Assembly (NCBI GenBank): GCA_046566095.1
Contig: JBKHXI010000193.1
Coordinates: 1 to 5,452 of the forward strand
Length of the DNA: 5,452 nucleotides
Direction: 5' to 3'
Source: CAMPJU01 sp046566095
GTDB lineage: Bacteria; Pseudomonadota; Gammaproteobacteria; Xanthomonadales; Xanthomonadaceae
Of the stretch, positions 1-5,452 are shown one piece after another. The notes under the pieces were generated by a model. The model was not told the origin of the DNA and did not search any database. It saw only the letters and a program-made list of their open reading frames with translations. The translations under genes were made by a program, and so were the position numbers. Position 1 is the stretch's first letter, and every line of letters begins with the position of its first letter.

Positions 1-57
1 GACCTGCTTTCTCGCTTCCGGAACCTGCAGAAGCAGGTCCCTCGCTGCGCTCGGGAC
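1..57. repeat. Cluster of short inverted repeats downstream of the YffB-like gene
   Basis: GACCTGCTT at 1-9 is exactly inverted as AAGCAGGTC at 31-39. A competing hairpin, CCTGC-AGAA-GCAGG, lies at 24-37, and GTCCC at 37-41 pairs with GGGAC at 53-57 around a CGCTGCG-type loop. None is followed by a T-run in the minus sense, so a terminator role is unproven. The element is cut by the window edge and may be part of a second intergenic repeat family unrelated to the GTAG palindromes. Confidence 0.5.
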
Positions 58-70
58 GACAGTGGACTTT

Positions 71-427
71 TCATGCGATTCCGAACCGTGTCTTGAAGCC
101 GTTGTCGGAGAAGCCCTGGCTGACCGCGCCGTCTTCCGTGACCACCACCGGCCGCCGCACCAGCTGCGGATGCTCGCGCAGCAGCAGCTTCCACTCCGCG
201 TCGGAGCCGGGGGCCTTGCGGTTGGGCGGCAGGTTGCGCCAGGTCGGCGAGGATCTGTTGACCATGGCGTCCCAGCCGCCGAGCGCGTCCTTCCACTCCA
301 TCAATGTCTCCGGCGACGGCTTCTCGTCGCGATAGTCGACGAACTCGTGCGCAACGCCGAAGCGGTCCAGCCATTTTCGGGCCTTGCGGCAGGTATCGCA
401 GTTGTGCAGTCCGTACAGGACGGTCAT
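71..427 (-). CDS. ArsC/Spx-family thioredoxin-fold protein, YffB-like
   Basis: The 118-residue product belongs to the ArsC/Spx/YffB family of small thioredoxin-fold proteins. It matches the E. coli YffB pattern: YGLHNCDTCRKARKWL at 5-20, the WR motif at 63-64, RRP at 91-93 (the cis-proline region) and GFSDNGF at 105-111. It carries a CxxC pair (C10, C13), where E. coli YffB has a single cysteine in CDTIKKA, so thiol redox chemistry is plausible. The biochemical role is not settled for this subfamily: YffB-type proteins are often labelled arsenate reductase, but that activity should not be assumed. In relatives a gene of this kind commonly sits between dapD and dapE; the next gene would lie off the left edge. 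I chose the ATG at 425-427 because family homology begins there and a good Shine-Dalgarno precedes it. The stop is TGA at 71-73. Confidence 0.9.
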   Translation of the reverse strand: MTVLYGLHNCDTCRKARKWLDRFGVAHEFVDYRDEKPSPETLMEWKDALGGWDAMVNRSSPTWRNLPPNRKAPGSDAEWKLLLREHPQLVRRPVVVTEDGAVSQGFSDNGFKTRFGIA

Positions 428-429
428 CG

Positions 430-436
430 CCCCTCC
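430..436 (-). promoter_or_regulatory. Ribosome binding site of the YffB-like gene
   Basis: GGAGGGG on the minus strand ends two bases before the ATG at 425-427, with the GGAGG core four bases away. It supports that ATG over an upstream in-frame ATG at 476-478, whose extra residues would be read out of REP sequence. Confidence 0.7.
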
Positions 437-460
437 GCAGGAACGCCCCTTGGGCGCGAT
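437..460 (+). repeat. REP-like palindrome, copy 1 (degenerate head)
   Basis: This copy matches copy 2 in 22 of 24 positions. The head is GCAGGA instead of GTAGGA, and the first stem base pair is weakened because GCG became ACG. Its head end directly abuts the Shine-Dalgarno sequence of the downstream YffB-like gene (430-436 on the minus strand), so this hairpin lies at the 5' edge of that gene's translation start region. Confidence 0.82.
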
Positions 461-478
461 CGAATCCGGGCGCAGCAT

Positions 479-502
479 ATCGCGCCCAAGGGGCGCTCCT
501 AC
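479..502 (-). repeat. REP-like palindrome, copy 2
   Basis: This copy is identical to copy 4 over all 24 bases, on the minus strand. It is inverted relative to copy 1 (437-460) with an 18-base spacer, so copies 1 and 2 could also pair with each other as one long stem. Confidence 0.88.
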
Positions 503-546
503 GAAGGGGCCTCGACGGGATCGCCGCCGACCGTTCCGCGCCCGCC

Positions 547-570
547 GTAGGAGCGGGCCTTGCCCGCGAT
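547..570 (+). repeat. REP-like palindrome, copy 3 (variant stem)
   Basis: The element has the same GTAGGA head, CTT loop and GAT tail as the other copies, but the stem is GCGGGC/GCCCGC instead of GCGCCC/GGGCGC. Three positions changed on one arm and the three partner positions changed on the other, so pairing is preserved. It forms an inverted pair with copy 4. Confidence 0.88.
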
Positions 571-601
571 GGCATCCCCGACGCCGGCCGGATTCGCGGG
601 C

Positions 602-625
602 ATCGCGCCCAAGGGGCGCTCCTAC
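602..625 (-). repeat. REP-like palindrome, copy 4
   Basis: This 24-base element reads on the minus strand as a GTAGGA head, a hairpin GCGCCC-CTT-GGGCGC, and a GAT tail. It matches copy 2 (479-502) exactly and forms an inverted pair with copy 3 (547-570) across a 31-base spacer. The GTAG head plus GC-rich hairpin is typical of REP elements in Pseudomonas and Xanthomonadaceae, which are usually mobilised by RAYT transposases encoded elsewhere in the genome. Confidence 0.88.
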
Positions 626-682
626 GGGTCGGTGCCACGCCCAGCGCTGTCGCGTGCGGCTCCGGGCCCGCGCAGCACCGCC

Positions 683-1866
<1,184 letters not shown>

Positions 1867-1870
<4 letters not shown>

Positions 1871-4527
1871 GCGATTTCTCCATCGAGACGTTCGAGCAGC
1901 GCCTGGCGCAGCGCCTGCTGCCGTGGTTCGTCGAGCGGACGGTTGCGCTCGTCGGTGATCTGGAAGACGTCCTCGGCGCGCTCGCCGAAGGTCGCGATGC
2001 GCGCGTCGTGCACCCGCAGCTGCTGCGCGCGCAGCGCCTGGGCGACCTCGGCCAGCAGGCCCGGCCGGTCGGTGCAGACCAGGCTCAGCACCGTGCGGTC
2101 GCGCCTGCTGGCCTGGTCGGCGCCGACCGCGGTGAACGCGACCTGCGGCGCGATCCGGAAATGCCGCAGGTGCCGCGGCTGCGTACGCCGCGCCGGCCGC
2201 ACCTTGTCGAGCGGGCCGGACAGCGCCTGCACCAGGCGCCGTTCCACCGCCTCCGGCGCCGGCGCGTCGCGGCCCTCGGCCGGAGTGCCCTGCAACGGGA
2301 TGACCTCGAAGCTGTCGAAGATGGTGCCCTGCGGGCCGTCGAGCACCCGCGCCTGCTGGATCGCCAGGCCCATCCGGTCGAGGGTGGCGACGATCGCCGC
2401 GAACAGCCCGTCGCGGTCGCGCGAATGCACGAACACCTCCAGCGTGCCCGCGTGCTGCAGCAGCGGCCGCACCCGCACCACCTCGTCCCCGGGCGCGCTG
2501 CCGCGCAGCGACGACGCCTGCCAGGCCACCTGGTCGGGCCGGCCGCGCAGGAAGGCGGTGTCGGGCATGCGGGCGAACAGCGCGTCGGCCTCCTCCTGCG
2601 GCACGCCCGACACGGCCAGCATGGCGCGCGCCGCATCGCGGGTGTCGGCGATGCGTTCGTCCGCGGCCAGCGGATGCTCCAGCCCGCGCCGCAGCGCCAG
2701 CCGCGCGGTGGTGTACAGGTCGGCTAGCAGCCGGTCCTTCCAGCCGTTCCACAGCTTCGGCGAGGTGCCGGCGATGTCGGCGCAGGTGAGCAGGTACAGG
2801 TGGTCCAGGCGCTCGCGGTCGGCCACTTCGGTGGCGAAGCGGTGGATCACCTCCGGGTCGGCGATGTCCTGCTTCTGCGCGGTCAGCGACATCAGCAGGT
2901 GGCGGCGCACCAGCCACTCCACCAGCGCGCTGTCGCCCTCGCTCAGCCCGTGCGCCTGGCAGAACGCGCGCGCGTCCTCCGCGCCCAGTTCCGAATGGTC
3001 GCCGCCGCGGCCCTTGGCGATGTCGTGGAACAGCGCCGCCAGCAGCAGCAGTTCCGGCTTGCGCAGCCGCGGCCAGACCTGGTGGGCGATGGCGAAGCGC
3101 TCGTCCGGACGCCCCGAGGCGAACTGGGCGATGTTGCGCAGCACCGCCAGGGTGTGCTGGTCGACGGTGTAGACGTGGAACAGGTCGAACTGCATGCGCC
3201 CGGACACCCGCGCGAACGCCGGGATCCAGCGCCCGAGCACGCCCAGCCGCGACATCCGCTCGAGCGTGCGCACCGCCTGCGGCCCGCGCAGCAGGGCGAC
3301 GAAGCCGGTGCGCAGCGCGGGCGCTGCGTCGGCATAGGCCGGCACCACCGGCAGCGCCTCGGCCAGCGCGCGCGCGGTCTGCGAATGCAGGCCGCGGATC
3401 TCCGGGTGGCGCGCCCAGGCGGCGAACAGCTCGAACACGTCGTCCGGGCGCTCCGGCCAGCCGGGCGCGCGCGCGGCCAGGTAGCCGCGGCGCAGTTCGA
3501 AGGCGCCGTCGGAGTCCTCCAGCGGCTCGGGCGGGACCTCGCCCTCGAGCTGCTCCTCGAAGCGCTGCAGCAGGCGCTCGCCGATCCGCAGCACCAGCGC
3601 GGCGCTGCGGTAGAACTCCTGCATCATCCGCTCGACCGCGAGGTTGCCGGCGTCGGCGCTGTGGCCCAGGCGCTCGGCCAGCGCCTTCTGGTGGTCGAAG
3701 CGCAGCCGCTCCTCGCGCCGCCCCGCGACCAGGTGCAGGCCCCAGCGCAGCCGCGCCAGGGTGCGCCGCTGGCGTTCGAGCGTGGCGTATTCGTCGGCGC
3801 CGAACTGGCCGGCCGCCACCAGCGGCTCCAGCCCGCGCGCGCCCAGCACCCGCAGCGCCATCCAGTGCAGGGTCTGCACGTCGCGCAGGCCGCCGGGGCC
3901 TTCCTTGAGGTTGGGTTCGAGGTTGTCGGCGGTGTCGTCGAAGCGCGCGTGGCGGTCGCGCTGCTCGTCGCGCTTGGCCTGGAAGTAGGCGCGCGGCGGC
4001 CAGACCTTCGCCGGATCCACCGCGGCGGCCAGGCGCGCGACCTCGGCGGCATTGGTCTGCAGCGGCCGCGCCTCCAGCAGCGCGGTCAGCACGGTGATGT
4101 CGTCGGCCGCGGCGGCGGTGCATTCCCCGGCCGAACGCACGGCGTGGCCGACCGGCAGGCCGGCGTCCCACAGCAGCGCGAACAGCCGCGCCAGCGCGTC
4201 GTGGTGGGCGCGCTGCGCCTCGGGCTCGGCCAGCACCAGCAGGTCGATGTCCGAATGCGGGAACAGTTCGCCGCGGCCGTAGCCGCCGACCGCGAACAGG
4301 CCGACGTCGGTGCGGTCGGCGCCGATGCAACGCTCCCAGGCGTGGCGCACCCAGGAATCGACGGCGCGGGTGCGCGCGGCCAGCAGGCGGTCGATGTCCT
4401 CGCCTGCGTCGAAGCGGGCGGCGAACGCGGCATCGTCGGCGGCCAGCGCGGCGCGCGCCGCCGCGGCCCAGGCCGCGTCGTCCTGCCCGTGCCGCTCCGG
4501 TGCCCGGTTGGCGGCCGGCGCGCTCAC
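1867..4527 (-). CDS. glnD: Bifunctional PII uridylyltransferase / uridylyl-removing enzyme
   Basis: GlnD is the cytosolic glutamine sensor that uridylylates PII proteins (GlnB/GlnK) when glutamine is low and removes UMP when it is high. Through PII this sets glutamine synthetase activity and NtrBC signalling. The 886-residue product is normal length for the family. Domains in order are: nucleotidyltransferase with GGYGRGELFPHSDIDLLVL at 81-99 (D93 and D95 as metal-binding Asp residues) and EPNLKEGPGGLRD at 204-216; an HD domain from about 450 to 570 with H451, H458 and H501-D502 (HDIAKGRGGDHSE); the KLWNGWKDRLL motif at 591-601; and two ACT domains at about 696-745 and 813-880 (TDRPGLLAEVAQAL). 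All key residues are present, so both activities are expected. The start is GTG, overlapping the map stop as GTGA. No Shine-Dalgarno precedes it, so reinitiation by ribosomes finishing map is likely. The TGA stop overlaps the dapD ATG by four bases. Confidence 0.97.
1876..1881 (-). promoter_or_regulatory. Ribosome binding site of dapD, inside the end of glnD
   Basis: GGAGAA on the minus strand lies five bases before the dapD ATG at 1868-1870, within the last codons of glnD. It supports the ATG that produces the long N-terminal extension as the real dapD start, and fits translational coupling to glnD. Confidence 0.7.
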
Positions 4528-5300
4528 AGGTCGTTATCGTCGCCGGGCAGGCGGGTGAGGATCTCGACGCCGTCGCCGGTCACCGCCACGGTGTGCTCCC
4601 ACTGCGCGGACAGCTTGCGGTCCTTGGTGACCACGGTCCAGCCGTCCGGCAGCAGCCGGGCGTGGCGCCTGCCCTCGTTGATCATCGGCTCGATGGTGAA
4701 GGTCATGCCCTGCTGCAGCACCATGCCCTCGCCGGCGCGGCCGTAGTGCAGGATCTGCGGCTCTTCGTGGTAGACGCGGCCGATGCCGTGGCCGCAGTAC
4801 TCGCGCACCACCGAGAAGCGTTCGGATTCGGCGTACTGCTGGATGGCGTGGCCGATGTCGCCCAGGGTCGCGCCCGGGCGCACCGTGCGGATGCCGCGGA
4901 ACATCGCCTCGCGGGTGACCTCCACCAGCCGCCGCGCCATCACCGAGGGCTCGCCGACGAAGTACATGCGGCTGGTGTCGCCGTGCCAGCCGTCCTTGAT
5001 GACGGTCACGTCGATGTTGAGGATGTCGCCGTCGCGCAGCACCTTGGCGGGGCTGGGGATGCCGTGGCAGATGACGTTGTTGACCGAGGTGCAGACCGTG
5101 GCCGGGAAGCCGCGGTAGCCGACATTGGCCGGCACCGCCTGCTGCACGTTGACGATGTGGTCGTGGCAGATGCGGTCGAGCTCGGCGGTGGTCACGCCCG
5201 GCCGCACGTGCGGGGCCACCACCTGCAGCACCTCGGCCGCCAGCCGCCCGGCCACGCGCATCTTCTCGATGTCGTCCGGGGTCTTGATGGAAATGGCCAT
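4524..5300 (-). CDS. map: Type I methionine aminopeptidase
   Basis: This cytosolic metalloprotease removes the initiator methionine from nascent proteins when the second residue is small. The 258-residue product closely follows E. coli MAP from its first residues (MAISIKTPDDIEKMRVAGRL) to near the C-terminus. The metal ligands known for the family are all present at the same numbers: D97, D108, H171, E204 and E235, along with the substrate-site histidines H79 and H178. I chose the ATG at 5298-5300 because homology starts exactly there. An in-frame TTG six codons upstream (5318) would add MGDNQG, which has no family counterpart. There is no well-spaced Shine-Dalgarno: GGGG sits directly against the ATG, and a GATAAT -10-like box lies six bases upstream. 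The TGA stop overlaps the glnD GTG start by four bases, so this is the first gene of a coupled map-glnD-dapD unit. Identity is secure; the start is probable. Confidence 0.97.
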   Translation of the reverse strand: MAISIKTPDDIEKMRVAGRLAAEVLQVVAPHVRPGVTTAELDRICHDHIVNVQQAVPANVGYRGFPATVCTSVNNVICHGIPSPAKVLRDGDILNIDVTVIKDGWHGDTSRMYFVGEPSVMARRLVEVTREAMFRGIRTVRPGATLGDIGHAIQQYAESERFSVVREYCGHGIGRVYHEEPQILHYGRAGEGMVLQQGMTFTIEPMINEGRRHARLLPDGWTVVTKDRKLSAQWEHTVAVTGDGVEILTRLPGDDNDL

Positions 5301-5306
5301 CCCCTG

Positions 5307-5312
5307 ATTATC
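5307..5312 (-). promoter_or_regulatory. Possible -10 box of the map promoter (leaderless arrangement)
   Basis: On the minus strand GATAAT differs from the sigma-70 consensus TATAAT at one base, and it is AT-rich inside very GC-rich DNA. Six bases (CAGGGG) separate it from the map ATG, so a transcript starting at the usual 7 bases after the box would begin at the A of the ATG. I see no convincing TTGACA-like -35 box at 16-19 bases upstream. The box also lies inside the reading frame of the rejected TTG-start version of map. It may be chance. Confidence 0.35.
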
Positions 5313-5318
5313 GCCCAA

Positions 5319-5452
5319 CCGCGCCCCCGCTTTGGCCGTCGTGACCCGGGCGCACGCGCAAGGAACCGCGCTGGAGGACGGGGATGGCCCGGGGGCTTGG
5401 CGCTCGGGGCGAATGTCCCCCGGCTACGGCCTTCGGCCTTCGCCTCCTCCTT
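5319..5452. other. Non-coding region upstream of map
   Basis: I see no supportable gene here. In many gammaproteobacteria rpsB lies divergently next to map, but no start of it is recognisable before the window ends. The stretch holds a 7-base inverted repeat (CCGGGGG at 5389-5395 and CCCCCGG at 5417-5423) and a GGCC-rich tract (GGCCTTCGGCC at 5428-5438) next to the window edge. In such GC-rich DNA these may be chance or fragments of dispersed repeats. Confidence 0.4.

Larger units (their letters stand above)
428..682. other. dapD / yffB-like intergenic region carrying the REP cluster
   Basis: These 255 bases separate the dapD stop from the YffB-like start, in sharp contrast to the 4-base overlaps upstream. 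They hold four REP-like hairpins in two head-out inverted pairs (a BIME-like layout) and no gene I can support. No hairpin is followed by a T-run in the minus sense, so they are not classical intrinsic terminators, although stacked hairpins may weaken read-through or protect 3' ends of the dapD message. The 57 bases between copy 4 and dapD show nothing recognisable. Confidence 0.7.

Noticed and set aside
428..478. A longer start for the YffB-like protein at the ATG at 476-478
   Set aside because: The 17 extra residues are read out of REP sequence and have no family counterpart, while the ATG at 425-427 has a strong Shine-Dalgarno and fits the family start.
437..625. A CRISPR array or intrinsic terminators in the repeat cluster
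   Set aside because: The repeats alternate in orientation, their spacers are unequal (18, 44 and 31 bases), and each unit is a hairpin with a GTAG head, which fits REP elements and not CRISPR. No T-run follows any hairpin in the minus sense.
1871..4330. An 820-codon upstream part of the dapD reading frame that would fuse to DapD
   Set aside because: It runs out of frame through glnD, with Arg/Ala/Gly-rich nonsense. The glnD frame has full homology, and the ATG at 1868-1870 has a good ribosome binding site.
5301..5318. A TTG start for map adding MGDNQG
   Set aside because: Homology begins exactly at MAISIK, and TTG is a weaker start with no ribosome binding site seen before it.

Overview
The window is very GC-rich DNA (well over 65% G+C by eye). 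It carries four genes, all on the minus strand, which read from the right edge leftwards as map (methionine aminopeptidase), glnD (PII uridylyltransferase/uridylyl-removing enzyme), dapD (tetrahydrodipicolinate N-succinyltransferase) and a small ArsC/Spx-family protein of the YffB type. This gene order, the high G+C and the GTAG-headed REP-like palindromes all suggest a gammaproteobacterium of the Xanthomonadaceae/Lysobacteraceae (Lysobacter, Luteimonas, Stenotrophomonas or a relative). The genus cannot be fixed from the sequence alone.

Layout from right to left: 5301-5452 is non-coding as far as I can see and holds a possible map promoter (GATAAT at 5307-5312) placed so close to the ATG that the mRNA could be leaderless. 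map (4524-5300) ends in a GTGA overlap with the GTG start of glnD (1867-4527), and glnD ends in an ATGA overlap with the ATG of dapD (683-1870). The three genes are therefore a tightly coupled translation unit. A 255-base gap follows (428-682), filled with four copies of a 24-base REP-like palindrome arranged as two inverted pairs. The copy nearest the last gene touches its ribosome binding site. The YffB-like gene occupies 71-427, and 1-70 holds further short inverted repeats.

The genes are housekeeping: removal of N-terminal methionine, nitrogen-status signalling through PII, and the succinylase branch of diaminopimelate/lysine synthesis. No defence system, prophage, CRISPR array or RNA gene was found. 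The two points most worth attention are (i) an approximately 119-residue Lys/Ala/Pro/Arg-rich N-terminal extension on an otherwise full-length DapD, with no alternative start codon inside it, and (ii) the REP-like array, in which one copy changes three stem base pairs on both arms so that pairing is kept.
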